The notes beneath the pieces are model-generated. The model saw only the letters and a program-made list of their open reading frames with translations, had not been told where the DNA came from and made no database searches. DNA of 64,000 bases from positions 744,001 through 808,000 of the forward strand of contig NZ_CP083451.1 in NCBI RefSeq assembly GCF_020080045.1. The letters run 5' to 3'. This document shows positions 16,286-25,414 of this stretch, one piece after another. Origin of the DNA: Comamonas odontotermitis (GTDB taxonomy: Bacteria > Pseudomonadota > Gammaproteobacteria > Burkholderiales > Burkholderiaceae_C). Numbering within the stretch: position 1 is the stretch's first letter; the number at the start of each line of letters is the position of its first letter. The translations under genes were made by a program, and so were the position numbers.

Positions 16286-18601
16286 TTACCAGAACTTCCA
16301 CCAGGGCTTGCTGCTGGCTGCGGCGCTGCTGCCCGTGCCTTTGCCCAGCTTGGGGGCCAGCTCGGCAATGCTGTCTTCCAGGCGCTTGCGCTCGTCGGGG
16401 TGGCTGTCTTCGGAAAAGCGCTGCGCGTCCTGGTAGATCTGCATGGCTTCCTGCCGTGTTCCAGATGTCTGCATGGCATCGCCTGCCCGGCGCAGCAGGT
16501 AGGCGTTCTTGCGCTCGCGCAGTTCGGGCAGCAGGGCCTGCAGGCGCGGCAGCACCTCGGCGCCATGGGTGTCCGAGTAGTAGTCGAGCTGGTTGAGCAG
16601 GCTGCTCAAGTAGTCGTGGCGGGACTCGCGCTGGTCGTCATCGTCCAGCGCATTCCACCATTCGTCCAGGCGCTCCAGCCAGATGCTGTTTTCCACGTTG
16701 CGGCTCTGCTGGTAGAGCGCATAGGCCACCTTGGGAAAGTAGTCGGACGGGCTGTGCCGGCTGTAGCCATTCTCCCGGCTGTAGTGCCACAGCTGCTCGC
16801 CTGCGGCGATGATCTGGGGGTAGTTGTCGGTATCGATGTAGGTGGAGAGGATGCCGTTGTAATGCTCGGCAAACGGGCTGGTGGCGATGCCCTTGGCGTG
16901 CAGGGCCAGCGCAGCGTCGTAGTTTTCGTCGTTGTAGCGGTACTTGATGGCCAGGTTGTTGCACAGCATCGAGTAGTCGTGGATGTCGCCATCCTTGTAG
17001 CTGCCCTGGCCGGTGGCAAACCAGTGCTCAAAACGCGCCTGACCGGCTTCGTAGTAGTGCTTGGTCCAGCGCAGCAGCTCGTCATAGGGCCAGTCGCCGG
17101 GCAGGGCGTCGCCGGCAATGTTCAGGGCTTCCTTCAGCGGCCAGTCGTCGTCCATGCGCACGCCCATGGCGTAGTTCCAACTGCCTGCGTCGGTGCGGAT
17201 GTAGGGCGTTTTCAGCGCCGCCTGCAGGCCCATGCTGCGCGCGCGTGCGATGAACAGCCGGTACGTCAGCTCGCCATTGGCGTACTGGGGCAGCTCGCTC
17301 AGCGCTTCCAGCAACGGCAGCGCTTCGGCATGGCGGTCGGCTTCGAACAGGTGGTTGCCTTGCAGCAGGCGCCAGAGTGGATGGTTGGGCGTTTGCTGCT
17401 GCACGATGGCGCCATAGTGCGCAAAGGCCTCCTCGGGCTCCATGCCTTCGGGCAGAAACTCTGTCAGCTCGGCCTCGCTGCTGGCGGCCATCAGGGTCAG
17501 GGCCCAGTAGGGGGCGCCCGCCGATTCGCCCAGGTGGGCGAGTGCCTGTCGGCAGCCTGCTTCGCGCGATGTGCCACGGCTGTGCAGCGCGCTTTCGAAC
17601 GCCATGTGCGCGGCCTCGGGCAGACGGCCCGCCTGCACCAGCCACTCGATCAAGCTGGCGCTCATGGCGTCGTCGCTGTCCTGCACCAGCGCAAAGCGGC
17701 CTTCCAGGCCTTTGGCAATGGCGGCATCGAGCTGGCCCTGGCGGTACAGACTGTGCGCATGCAGGCGCGCCAGTTGGGCCAGGGTGTCGCGTCGGGTGCC
17801 GGGTGAGGCATCGGCGGGCAGGCTCGCCAGGGTCCATTCGCTGTAGGAGGCCACGGTATCGGGCGCCAGGGAGATGATGTCATCGGCCAGGCGCAGCCAG
17901 TCGTTGGTGTCGATGTCCTGCCCGGCTCCAGGCTGCTGCAGCTTGGCGAAGGCGTAGTGGCCGAAATCGCGCGCCGATGTGGGGTTGCCTTTGGCCGCTT
18001 CGATGGCGCCCAGGCGGGTGGCAAGGACGGCGTCGTCCCAGGCGCGGTAGCTCGCGCGCTCGGCCTGCTGGCTTTTGTACTGGTGCTGTTTGCGGAAGAT
18101 CTGCTCCTGCAGATCGAAAGCCTGGGCCTGCTGCGCATGGCGGGCGAGAAAGCCCCAGGCACGGTCGGGATCGCCCTGCGCGCCCCATTGGTCTACGGCC
18201 TGCATGGCATGGCGCACCACGCTGTGGTACTGCTCGCGCGGCAGTTCGCGGATGTCTTCGGCCGCATCGGCCTGCATCATGCCCATGGTGACTGCGGCGT
18301 CACGCTGGGCGGTGTGGCTCAGGTCGCCGAGCAGGCGCTCCTGGTGCTGCTGCACGGCGGCCAGGGCGCGTGCAGGCTGGCCGCTCATCGACCACAGGCG
18401 GTAGATGCGTCGCAACTGGTCGAGGTCGTCGGGCTGCATGGCCTGCTGGCCCAGGCGCTCGCTGGCAGCCGTCTGGCGCGCAGGCCATTCAAGCGGCTGG
18501 GCTTCGTCGTCATCGCTGTCGAAAATGGTTTCCACATGGTCGAGATAGGCATCGAGCGCATCGCCGTGCAATGCGGTGGAAGGATCGGCAACGGAAGCCA
18601 T
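16286..18601 (-). CDS. Large TPR-like repeat protein
   Basis: A 771-residue, alpha-helical protein with many TPR-like pairs, for example RLWSMSGQPARALAAVQQH, AIEAAKGNPTSARDFGHYA, ARLHAHSLYRQGQLDAAIA and RRAGDAMQTSGTRQEAMQ. The N-terminus is acidic (IFDSDDDEAQ) and the C-terminus ends KPWWKFW, a tail seen on several uncharacterised cytoplasmic proteins. There is no signal peptide or membrane helix. ATG 18601 was chosen; the frame is open 16 codons further up. It is the first and largest gene of the operon TPR, PcfJ-like, DUF1266-like, DUF6314-like, with gaps or overlaps of 14 bp or less throughout. It probably serves as a scaffold; the pathway is unknown. Confidence 0.65.
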   Translation of the reverse strand: MASVADPSTALHGDALDAYLDHVETIFDSDDDEAQPLEWPARQTAASERLGQQAMQPDDLDQLRRIYRLWSMSGQPARALAAVQQHQERLLGDLSHTAQRDAAVTMGMMQADAAEDIRELPREQYHSVVRHAMQAVDQWGAQGDPDRAWGFLARHAQQAQAFDLQEQIFRKQHQYKSQQAERASYRAWDDAVLATRLGAIEAAKGNPTSARDFGHYAFAKLQQPGAGQDIDTNDWLRLADDIISLAPDTVASYSEWTLASLPADASPGTRRDTLAQLARLHAHSLYRQGQLDAAIAKGLEGRFALVQDSDDAMSASLIEWLVQAGRLPEAAHMAFESALHSRGTSREAGCRQALAHLGESAGAPYWALTLMAASSEAELTEFLPEGMEPEEAFAHYGAIVQQQTPNHPLWRLLQGNHLFEADRHAEALPLLEALSELPQYANGELTYRLFIARARSMGLQAALKTPYIRTDAGSWNYAMGVRMDDDWPLKEALNIAGDALPGDWPYDELLRWTKHYYEAGQARFEHWFATGQGSYKDGDIHDYSMLCNNLAIKYRYNDENYDAALALHAKGIATSPFAEHYNGILSTYIDTDNYPQIIAAGEQLWHYSRENGYSRHSPSDYFPKVAYALYQQSRNVENSIWLERLDEWWNALDDDDQRESRHDYLSSLLNQLDYYSDTHGAEVLPRLQALLPELRERKNAYLLRRAGDAMQTSGTRQEAMQIYQDAQRFSEDSHPDERKRLEDSIAELAPKLGKGTGSSAAASSKPWWKFW

Positions 18602-18883
18602 GGTGCAAGCTCGCTTTCTGTGGAGTGTCTCTCTGTGCGAAGCCCACATGCTACCGACCCTGGCCCGGCTTCCGGCAGGGTAACCGCCAGGCGCCTGCTG
18701 GATTTGAGGTGAAAGACGGTCGCCGCGCTTGTCTGTTGAGCGTTTGTAGCTATTAAAAGATGAGTATTCTTGTTTTCGTTATTTGTAATAAATTGTTGAT
18801 TCTTCTGTGCATGAGGCGATGGTCATCGAGCCACGGAGCCACCAGCCCGCTGCAAACGCGCCCATCCGAAGCAGTGCAACAAT
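18602..18883. other. Intergenic region upstream of the TPR operon
   Basis: About 280 bp without a gene. The central part (about 18745-18810) is markedly AT-rich compared with its surroundings and probably carries the promoter of the minus-strand TPR operon, but I could not pick a convincing -35/-10 pair. No palindrome, RNA gene or small coding frame was recognised. Confidence 0.4.
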
Positions 18884-18908
18884 GAAAAAGCCGCCTGTGC
18901 AGGCGGCT
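18884..18908 (-). terminator. Intrinsic terminator downstream of miaB
   Basis: On the minus strand AGCCGCCTG and CAGGCGGCT form a 9-bp GC-rich stem, followed by TTTTTC, 25 nt after the miaB stop. Confidence 0.85.
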
Positions 18909-18932
18909 CGGGTCATGCTGTAGCGGAGCGCC

Positions 18933-20261
18933 TTACTGCGCAATCACCACTTCGCCGCGCAAGGTGTAGGCCATGGCTTCGGTGATCTTTACATCGACCA
19001 TCTGGCCAATCAGGCGGTCCTGGCCGGGGAAGTTGACCACGCGGTTGCATTCGGTGCGGCCCATCAGCTCGCCGTTGTCGCGCTTGGATTTGCCTTCCAC
19101 CAGGAGTCGCTGCACCGTGCCCAGGCGTTCTTCGCTGATTTCCTTGATGTTGTTGTTGATGACGGCTTGCAGCTCCTGCAGGCGGCGCAGCTTCACGTCG
19201 TAAGGCGTCTCGTCGGGCAGGTTGGCTGCAGGGGTGCCGGGGCGTGGGCTGAAGATGAAGCTGAAGCTGTTGTCAAAGCGCACATCGTGGATGAGCTTCA
19301 TCATCTTCTGGAAGTCTTCCTCCGTCTCGCCGGGGAAGCCCACGATGAAGTCGCTGCTCATGGCCAGATCGGGCCGGATGGCGCGCAGCTTGCGGATGGT
19401 GCTCTTGTATTCCATAGCGGTATAGCCGCGCTTCATCGCCATCAGGATCTTGTCCGAGCCGTGCTGCACGGGCAGGTGCAGGTGGCTGACCAGCTTGGGC
19501 AGCTTGGCATAGGCTTCGATCAGGCGCGGCGTGAATTCATTGGGGTGGCTCGTGGTGTAGCGAATGCGCTCGATACCGGGAATCTCCGACACGTATTCGA
19601 GCAGCAGCGCAAAGTCGGCGATCTCGGCCGTATCGCCCATCTTGCCCAGGTAGGCGTTCACGTTCTGGCCCAGCAGCGTGATCTCCTTCACGCCCTGGTC
19701 GGCCAGGCCAGCAACCTCGACCAGTACGTCCTCGAAGGGGCGGCTGACCTCCTCGCCCCGTGTATAGGGCACCACGCAGTAGCTGCAGTACTTGGAGCAG
19801 CCTTCCATGATTGATACAAAAGCCGATGCGCCTTCAACCCGGGCGGGCGGCAGGTGGTCGAACTTCTCGATCTCGGGGAAGGAGATGTCGACCTGCGGCT
19901 TGGCCTTGGCCTGGCGGGCGTTCAAAAGCTCGGGCAGGCGGTGCAGGGTCTGCGGGCCGAACACCACGTCCACATAGGGGGCGCGCTTGATGATCTCGTT
20001 GCCTTCCTGGCTGGCCACGCAGCCGCCCACGCCAATGAGCACACCCTTTTCCTTGAGGTGCTTGACGCGGCCGAGGTCGCTGAACACCTTCTCCTGCGCC
20101 TTCTCGCGCACCGAGCAGGTGTTGAACAGGATCAGGTCGGCTTGCTCCGGGTCGTCGGTGGGTTCGTACCCCTGGGCGGCGCCCAGTACGTCGGCCATCT
20201 TGTCCGAGTCGTACTCGTTCATCTGGCAGCCAAAGGTTTTGATGAAGACTTTTTTAGACAT
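18933..20261 (-). CDS. miaB: tRNA-2-methylthio-N6-dimethylallyladenosine synthase MiaB
   Basis: A 442-residue radical-SAM methylthiotransferase that adds the 2-methylthio group to i6A37 of tRNAs reading U-starting codons. The N-terminal UPF0004 domain has cysteines in [16 protein letters not shown] and GGCVAS for one [4Fe-4S] cluster. The radical-SAM motif CSKYCSYC lies near 155. A C-terminal TRAM domain ends the protein. ATG 20261 starts [13 protein letters not shown], the standard N-terminus; the frame is open 19 codons upstream but that sequence is not family-like. A terminator follows at 18884-18908. Confidence 0.97.
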   Translation of the reverse strand: MSKKVFIKTFGCQMNEYDSDKMADVLGAAQGYEPTDDPEQADLILFNTCSVREKAQEKVFSDLGRVKHLKEKGVLIGVGGCVASQEGNEIIKRAPYVDVVFGPQTLHRLPELLNARQAKAKPQVDISFPEIEKFDHLPPARVEGASAFVSIMEGCSKYCSYCVVPYTRGEEVSRPFEDVLVEVAGLADQGVKEITLLGQNVNAYLGKMGDTAEIADFALLLEYVSEIPGIERIRYTTSHPNEFTPRLIEAYAKLPKLVSHLHLPVQHGSDKILMAMKRGYTAMEYKSTIRKLRAIRPDLAMSSDFIVGFPGETEEDFQKMMKLIHDVRFDNSFSFIFSPRPGTPAANLPDETPYDVKLRRLQELQAVINNNIKEISEERLGTVQRLLVEGKSKRDNGELMGRTECNRVVNFPGQDRLIGQMVDVKITEAMAYTLRGEVVIAQ

Positions 20262-20307
20262 GGTGCAAATCCATAGCGCCACGGCCTCGGCAGGCGAGGC
20301 TATGGTC

Positions 20308-20368
20308 AAAGCAGCCATTGGCGCTTATCCAGAAAGCGCCAGCAGCTATGAAAAGAGTAGTTTTTACT
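20308..20368. repeat. Dispersed imperfect-palindrome repeat upstream of miaB
   Basis: TGGCGCTT (20319-20326) and AAGCGCCA (20334-20341) form perfect 8-bp arms with a 7-nt loop, flanked by CAGCTATG and an AT-rich tail. It is one copy of the family also seen at 42241, 47451 and 50612. Confidence 0.6.
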
Positions 20369-20377
20369 GAGGCCTGT

Positions 20378-20815
20378 TTACCGGAACAGGCTGCTCCAGA
20401 AGCTGTTGTCGGCCCGGTCGCGCTTGAGCTGGGCTTCTGCGCCATTCAGGATCCAGGCAGCGTGCAGGCGGCCCGAGGCTTTTTCGATCACGTAGTTCAC
20501 GTTCAGCTCCTGGCCCTGCACGGTGCCGGGGCGGATCGTGGCGTTTTGCGGGTTGTAGAGCTTGAATGCCGGAGCCAGCAGGAGCTGCTTGCCATCGACC
20601 GTGGCCTGGCTGGCGCTGCTCACCACCAGGGTGCCGCGCAGGGCCTGCGGAGGAAAGGCGCGAACCTGGCCTTGCACAGGGGCGAAGGTGGCGGTCTGGG
20701 CTTGTGCGGGCACGGCGGCCAGCAATCCCAGGCCCAGGGTGAGAGCCGTTGCCATGGCGGCGGAGTGGCGGCGCAGGCGTGTCGTGTGTGGGGTTGGTGT
20801 TGTGCAGCGTTGCAT
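20378..20815 (-). CDS. Small secreted protein of unknown function
   Basis: A 145-residue protein with a clear Sec signal peptide (ALTLGLGLLAAVPAQA, cleavage near residue 39) and a mature domain of about 105 residues without cysteines. The mature part contains ALRGTLVVSSASQATVDG and RPGTVQGQELNVNYVIE, suggesting a beta-rich periplasmic protein. I do not recognise a family. It lies between miaB and the DMT transporter gene, with its own intergenic region on both sides, and shares no obvious operon. The n-region is long, and an internal ATG (M21) is an alternative start. Confidence 0.55.
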   Translation of the reverse strand: MQRCTTPTPHTTRLRRHSAAMATALTLGLGLLAAVPAQAQTATFAPVQGQVRAFPPQALRGTLVVSSASQATVDGKQLLLAPAFKLYNPQNATIRPGTVQGQELNVNYVIEKASGRLHAAWILNGAEAQLKRDRADNSFWSSLFR

Positions 20816-20904
20816 GGTGTATATCCAGGGGCTGAAGGCCGCATTCTACAAAAGGGCATGGTGCCAGAGTCCGGCGCTGGGGCTTGGCGTGCGGGGCCCT
20901 TTGT

Positions 20905-21786
20905 TTATGGCCGGGCGCCCTTGGTGGTGGCGATCAGGCCTGCCATCACCAGGGCCATGGCCGCCAGCAGGGCAGGCGAGGGCATGCGCTGGTACATAAC
21001 CAACTCCAGCGCGGCGGCGGTGACGGGCCCCAGGGTCTGGAATGCGATCACGAGCGATGCATCGAGGCGGCCCAGTGCCCACAGCAGGCAAAAATAGCCC
21101 AGCCCGCTCGACAGGCCGATGAAGACCACGTGCCCCCACTGCACCACAGAAAACACCGGCACCAGGGGCTGGCCCTGCAGCGCGCAGTACAGCGCCAGAA
21201 ACAACACCGCTGCGCCCATGGCAAGGTTGCTGGTGGGAAGCGCCGGATACCGCCGCATATAGGGGCCGTACAGAATGCTGGTGGCTGCCCCCACCAGGGT
21301 GGCCGCCAGCAGGGCCGCCATGCCAGAACGATCCAGCGTGCCGGCGCTGCCAGCGTGGCGCCCCGAGCCCATCAGCAAAACCGCCACCCCGCCCACGGCC
21401 AGCAGCACGCCAGCGAGTTTACGGAGGCTGAAGGATTCGCGCCCCGCGAGGGCCGCCAGGCACAGGGTGAACAGCGGCATGGTCGCAAACACCAGCGCGC
21501 AGGTCGATGCGGGCAGGCGTGCCAGCGCGTGGTTGAGCAAGAGAATCAGCACTGCAAACTGCGCTACGCCCAGCAGGGCAACGGCCAGCGCATCGCGGGC
21601 GCGGTACCGGGGCCAGGCTGCGATCAGGGCGGGGCCCGCCAGAATCGCCAGCCCGATGGCATAGCGCAGAAAGGCCAGGCTGGCGGGCGAGGCTGCGGGC
21701 GATACCGCGCTGGTGGACACCATGGCCGCCCCCACCAGCATGCCGGTGGTGGCTGCTGCCCACAGCGCGGGCTGGCGAGACTGCAT
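20905..21786 (-). CDS. EamA/DMT-family transporter
   Basis: A 293-residue inner-membrane protein with about ten hydrophobic helices arranged as two EamA repeats, as in drug/metabolite transporters such as RhaT- or YdcZ-type exporters. Landmarks are the first-half FLRYAIGLAIL and LALAGREsF-like connector, and the second-half FIGLSSGLGYFCLLWALGRLDAS. The substrate cannot be read from sequence. ATG 21786 lies 7 nt after the stop of the MarR-GNAT gene, so the two form an operon and the transporter is probably under that regulator. The frame extends upstream to 21948 but is shadowed by the neighbour. Confidence 0.85.
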   Translation of the reverse strand: MQSRQPALWAAATTGMLVGAAMVSTSAVSPAASPASLAFLRYAIGLAILAGPALIAAWPRYRARDALAVALLGVAQFAVLILLLNHALARLPASTCALVFATMPLFTLCLAALAGRESFSLRKLAGVLLAVGGVAVLLMGSGRHAGSAGTLDRSGMAALLAATLVGAATSILYGPYMRRYPALPTSNLAMGAAVLFLALYCALQGQPLVPVFSVVQWGHVVFIGLSSGLGYFCLLWALGRLDASLVIAFQTLGPVTAAALELVMYQRMPSPALLAAMALVMAGLIATTKGARP

Positions 21787-21793
21787 GTGCCGC

Positions 21794-22768
21794 CTAGGCG
21801 CCGTGCAGGCGGCGGGTGAACTGCTGCTCCACCACCTTGGAGCCCCATTGCTGGCCAGCTTCTTCATGCACCAGCGCAAAGCCAAAGGATTCGTAGAGCC
21901 TGCGCGCCGCATCCAGGCCCTGAAACGTCCACAGCTGCGTGCGCGCAAAGCCGCGCTGGTCGCAAAAGGCCATGGCCTGCGCCATCAGCTGGCGGCCCAC
22001 GCCACTGCCGCGGCAGCCGTCATCAAGAATGAACCAGCGCAGGTGGGCCTGGTTGTCGCCCAGGTCCTGGCCGTCAATGGCAACGGAGCCGACGATGCGG
22101 TCGTTCTGCACGGCGGTCCAGATCTGATTGCCCGGCTCGGCCAGGCGCCCGGCGAATTCGGCAACACCGGTGGCGACCTTGCTTTCAAAGAACTGGCCAA
22201 AGCCCCAATCCCGGGCGTAGAAGGCCGCATGCATCTCCGCCACGCGGCCAATCACGCCCGGCCGGTAGCCGCTGTGCACGGTGATGGCGCCGGTACTGGT
22301 GTTGGCCGTGGGCTGGCCTGCCTTGGCACCCAGCCGGTGCGCCTGCAGTGCCCCTGCATAGGCCGACAGCCCCTGGGCAACAGCTTGCTGCTGCGATGGG
22401 TTGAGCTGGGCCATGGCAGAGCGCACCTGCATCTGGCCATAGGCGTGGATGTCTGCCACCGTGCGGCTGCCGTGTGCGGTCAGCAGCAGTTGCTTGGCAC
22501 GCGCATCATCGGTACAGGGCTGCTCGTTCACTTCGCCGTTCTTTACGAGCTTGGCCACCATCCGGCTCACGCTGGATTTGTCCAGCCCCAGAAACTCCGC
22601 CAATTGCGCTGCCGTGATGCTGCCGCGCGCCTCAATCTCCAACAGGGCATGGACTGCCGATGCAGAATACTGGGTGGCCGCCAGCGTGCTGGCCATGAAG
22701 CCCAATTCCCGTACCATGCAGCGCGATGCTGCGCGGATGTCGTTGACCAAGGTCGCGTCTGCTGTCAT
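21794..22768 (-). CDS. MarR regulator fused to GNAT acetyltransferase
   Basis: A 324-residue two-domain protein. Residues about 1-150 are a MarR-type winged helix, with ITAAQLAEFLGLDKSSVSRMVAKLVKNG as helix-turn-helix and a wing with TDDARAKQLLLT. Residues about 165-320 are a GNAT N-acetyltransferase domain with the acetyl-CoA loop CRGSGVGRQL and ARRLYESFGF near the end. Such MarR-GNAT fusions exist but their ligands are poorly known. The ATG follows an AGGAG site. A 14-bp-arm inverted repeat sits 19-54 bp upstream, very likely its own operator. It is co-transcribed with the DMT transporter; acetylation of a small molecule that the transporter also handles is a reasonable inference only. Confidence 0.85.
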   Translation of the reverse strand: MTADATLVNDIRAASRCMVRELGFMASTLAATQYSASAVHALLEIEARGSITAAQLAEFLGLDKSSVSRMVAKLVKNGEVNEQPCTDDARAKQLLLTAHGSRTVADIHAYGQMQVRSAMAQLNPSQQQAVAQGLSAYAGALQAHRLGAKAGQPTANTSTGAITVHSGYRPGVIGRVAEMHAAFYARDWGFGQFFESKVATGVAEFAGRLAEPGNQIWTAVQNDRIVGSVAIDGQDLGDNQAHLRWFILDDGCRGSGVGRQLMAQAMAFCDQRGFARTQLWTFQGLDAARRLYESFGFALVHEEAGQQWGSKVVEQQFTRRLHGA

Positions 22769-22786
22769 ACGGATCTCCTGTAGATG

Positions 22787-22822
22787 GTTGCAATATACAA
22801 CTTTTAGGTTGTATGTTGCAAC
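22787..22822. promoter_or_regulatory. MarR-type operator upstream of the MarR-GNAT gene
   Basis: GTTGCAATATACAA (22787-22800) and TTGTATGTTGCAAC (22809-22822) are 14-bp inverted arms with 13 of 14 matched, around an 8-bp spacer. On the minus strand TTGCAA and TATATT lie 18 bp apart within it, so the site overlaps a plausible promoter. This fits autorepression by the MarR domain. Confidence 0.75.
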
Positions 22823-22940
22823 TTTTTTGAAGATCGATCACCGAGACAGATGGGCGAGGGCGGGTTTTTGGAGGGGCAGGGCGGAGGATGCCGCCTTGTC
22901 CACCTTTCCATTCCGTCGGTGAGTCCCGTCGCGCTGCCGT

Positions 22941-23789
22941 TTACGCGTCCAGACGATAGCTCGACACCGCCAGCCCGCCCATGAAAGCGTCTTCATGGTA
23001 CACCCGCACCGCTTGGTCGCCCTCGGCTGCGCCCACGGCCACCATCAGCGGGAGCAGATGCTCTTCGCGCGGGTGGGCCAGCCGGGCCGCAGGGGCAGTT
23101 TCCCAGTCGATCAGGCGCTGCGAGCGCTCGGCAGGGGTGCTGTCGAGCATGGTGTCGGCCAGCCAGTCATCAAAGGCTTTTGCTGGCGCGTGCGCTTGCG
23201 GGCCAAAGGCACGCAGGTTGTGGTACGAGAGGCCGCTGGCAATGATCAGCACATCCTCATCGCGCAAGGCCGCCAGTGCGCGGCCCAGCGCCAGATGCTC
23301 GGCGGGGTCGAGCCCGCGCCGCAGCGACAGCTGCACCACCGGCACATTCGCCTCCGGGTAGATGGCGCGCATTGGCGAGAACATGCCATGGTCGTAGCCA
23401 CGCTCGGCGTCTGCCTCGACCGCAATGCCCGCCTGCGCGAGCAGCCCTGCCACACGTTGCGCCAGTGCGGGTGAGCCGGGCGAGCGGTAATGGATCTGGT
23501 AGGTTTCGGGCGGAAAGCCGCCGTAGTCGTAGATCATGCCGGGCTGCGGCGTGGCCTGCACGGTGAAGGTGGGCTCTTCCCAGTGGGCCGACACCATCAG
23601 CACGGCCTTGGGCGTGCGGCCGATCTGGCGCGGCATGTCAGCCAGCGACGTGGCGAGGTTCGCATAGGCCGGAGCCATCTGCGGCATCCACGGCCAGGGG
23701 CCGCCGCCGTGCGAGATGAAGTACACGGGCAGCCGTTGGGGGTGCGCAGGGGCGGGAGAAACAGCGGGGGCAGTCACAGTGGTGGTCAT
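22941..23789 (-). CDS. ygiD: Class III extradiol dioxygenase, YgiD/DODA family
   Basis: A 282-residue non-haem iron or zinc protein of the LigB superfamily; E. coli YgiD cleaves 4,5 of DOPA-like catechols. Metal and catalytic histidines are visible in YFISHGGGP near 25, SAHWEEPT near 70, YDHGMFSPM near 130 and HPREEHLLPLMVA near 240. There is no signal peptide. It is divergent from a LysR regulator 88 bp away, a common arrangement for this family. The natural substrate is uncertain; a quinol or catechol is inferred. Confidence 0.88.
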   Translation of the reverse strand: MTTTVTAPAVSPAPAHPQRLPVYFISHGGGPWPWMPQMAPAYANLATSLADMPRQIGRTPKAVLMVSAHWEEPTFTVQATPQPGMIYDYGGFPPETYQIHYRSPGSPALAQRVAGLLAQAGIAVEADAERGYDHGMFSPMRAIYPEANVPVVQLSLRRGLDPAEHLALGRALAALRDEDVLIIASGLSYHNLRAFGPQAHAPAKAFDDWLADTMLDSTPAERSQRLIDWETAPAARLAHPREEHLLPLMVAVGAAEGDQAVRVYHEDAFMGGLAVSSYRLDA

Positions 23790-23860
23790 GGAAAAAACTC
23801 CTTGCCATGAATGTAGAGGTGCTTATCCAGGAAACCAAGAGCCTAAAATGCATGGATCAA

Positions 23861-23875
23861 TTTCTTGATAAGAAA
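23861..23875. promoter_or_regulatory. Small palindrome at the LysR gene start (ygiD/LysR intergenic region)
   Basis: TTTCTT-GAT-AAGAAA is a perfect 6-3-6 palindrome ending 2 nt before the LysR ATG, in the 88-bp region between divergent ygiD and LysR genes. LysR regulators often bind such shared regions and repress themselves. Confidence 0.35.
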
Positions 23876-23877
23876 CT

Positions 23878-24789
23878 ATGGACCAGCTCACCAGCATGCA
23901 AGTGTTCCGACAGGTGGTGGACAGCGGCAGTTTTGCGCTGGCCGCGCAGCGGCTCGATATCTCGGCGCCCATGGCCAGCAAGCATGTGGCTCAGCTGGAA
24001 AAGCGCCTGGGTGCACGCCTGCTCAACCGCAGCAGCCGCCACCTGAGCCTGACCGAAGCGGGCCAGCGCTGGTATGCGCAAAGCAGCCAGGCGCTGGAGA
24101 TGCTCGACGCCGCAGCGCAGGAAATCGGCCAGCACCACCAGGCGCCGCGCGGCCAGCTCAAGATCAGCGCGCCGGTGTGGTGTGCCACGCCCCGCATGGC
24201 CCAGATACTGGCGAGCTACCGTGCCCGCTACCCCGAGGTGCTGGTGGACATTCACCTCGACAACCACAAGATCGATCTGGCCACCGCAGGCTACGACATG
24301 GCCCTGCGCGCCGCCACCGAGCCCGCGCCGCACCTGATTGCCCGCCCGCTGTGCGAGGTGCCTTTCTACCTGGTGGCAGCGCCTGCCTACCTGCAGCGCA
24401 CGGGCCTTCCGCAGCAGCCCGCAGACCTGATGCGCCACGCCGCCGTGGTACCCAGCTATGTGGCCACGGGCCCTTTGCAACTGAGCCAGGGCGGGCGCAG
24501 CGTGCCCCTGCATCTGCCACCGGCACTGCTGTCCGATGATTCCAACCTGAGCCTGCACGCCGTGCGCGCGGGCATGGGCATCGGCTTTCTGCCCGGCTGG
24601 CTGGTGGATGCGGATGTGGCCCAGGGGCAACTGGTGCGCGTGCTGCCGCAATGGAGTGCGCTTACCGTGACCCTGTACGCGATCTACACCAGCCGCCGCT
24701 ACCTGGCACCCAAGGTGCGCAGTTTCATCGACTGGCTCTCGCAGGAGCTTGCCGGTGGTGGCGAAAGTTCACCGCCCGAAAAGGGCTGA
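23878..24789 (+). CDS. LysR-family transcriptional regulator divergent from ygiD
   Basis: A 303-residue LysR protein. The N-terminal winged helix includes FRQVVDSGSFALAAQRLDIS and ASKHVAQLEKRLGARLL, typical of the CrgA/DsdC-like branch with SAPMASKHV; the effector-binding domain covers about 90-295. The gene is divergent from ygiD and converges on uraD, 5 bp away. It probably controls ygiD; its effector is unknown. The tail GGGESSPPEKG is low-complexity. Confidence 0.92.
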   Translation: MDQLTSMQVFRQVVDSGSFALAAQRLDISAPMASKHVAQLEKRLGARLLNRSSRHLSLTEAGQRWYAQSSQALEMLDAAAQEIGQHHQAPRGQLKISAPVWCATPRMAQILASYRARYPEVLVDIHLDNHKIDLATAGYDMALRAATEPAPHLIARPLCEVPFYLVAAPAYLQRTGLPQQPADLMRHAAVVPSYVATGPLQLSQGGRSVPLHLPPALLSDDSNLSLHAVRAGMGIGFLPGWLVDADVAQGQLVRVLPQWSALTVTLYAIYTSRRYLAPKVRSFIDWLSQELAGGGESSPPEKG

Positions 24790-24794
24790 TGGAC

Positions 24795-25346
24795 TCACGC
24801 CGCCTGCAGGCTGCCCATGCGCACGCGCTGCGCCAGGCGCAGGCGGCTGATGAAGCCGATCTGGCGTAGGGCTTCGGCAAATTCTTGCTCGGTGTCGCGC
24901 TCGGTGCGTGAGGCCAACTCGGCAAAGAGGCCCATGCGTGTGTAGTGGCGCACGCAGGCAATGAATGGAAAGCCGTGGCGCGTGCGGTAGGTCTGGTTCA
25001 GTGTTGCCAGGCGCTCGCCCTGTTCCTTTTCCAGATCGCCCAGCCCGGCGCTTTGCTGCTCCAGCTGGGAGTCGCTGGTCAGCGTGCCGGAGCGTACCGC
25101 GCTGGCCGACAGCTCCGGGTGGCCGCAGAGAAAGCGCACCGCCTGCTCGCGCGGGCTGGCGTGCACGGCAGCCAGCATGGCGGCGTGCAATGCGTCAATG
25201 TCCGCAAACGGGCGCTGGCGCGCAGCAGACTCCGCAACCCAGGGGGCATATTCGAACACTTCGCCAAGCGCGGCCACGAAATCGCCGTGCGCCATGGTGT
25301 TGAGTTCGTCGAGCGAAGGGGTAGGGTGGGTGGAGGTGGTAGTCAT
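24795..25346 (-). CDS. uraD: OHCU decarboxylase (UraD)
   Basis: A 183-residue 2-oxo-4-hydroxy-4-carboxy-5-ureidoimidazoline decarboxylase, the last step from urate to S-allantoin. Family marks are the N-terminal FVAALGEVFEYAPWVAE, the active-site loop CGHPELSA, ending in an LxDLEKEQ-like helix, and HGFPFIACVRH. Length is normal. It lies 68 bp downstream of the LysR gene on the same strand, across the divergent region from the MFS transporter and HIU hydrolase genes, so the cluster is split between two transcripts. Confidence 0.93.
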   Translation of the reverse strand: MTTTSTHPTPSLDELNTMAHGDFVAALGEVFEYAPWVAESAARQRPFADIDALHAAMLAAVHASPREQAVRFLCGHPELSASAVRSGTLTSDSQLEQQSAGLGDLEKEQGERLATLNQTYRTRHGFPFIACVRHYTRMGLFAELASRTERDTEQEFAEALRQIGFISRLRLAQRVRMGSLQAA

Positions 25347-25414
25347 GGAGCCAGTGTAGAAAGCGCGTTTCCCGCCTCACAGTCCTGGCTTGTTATAGCC
25401 CGTATAGCATCCGG

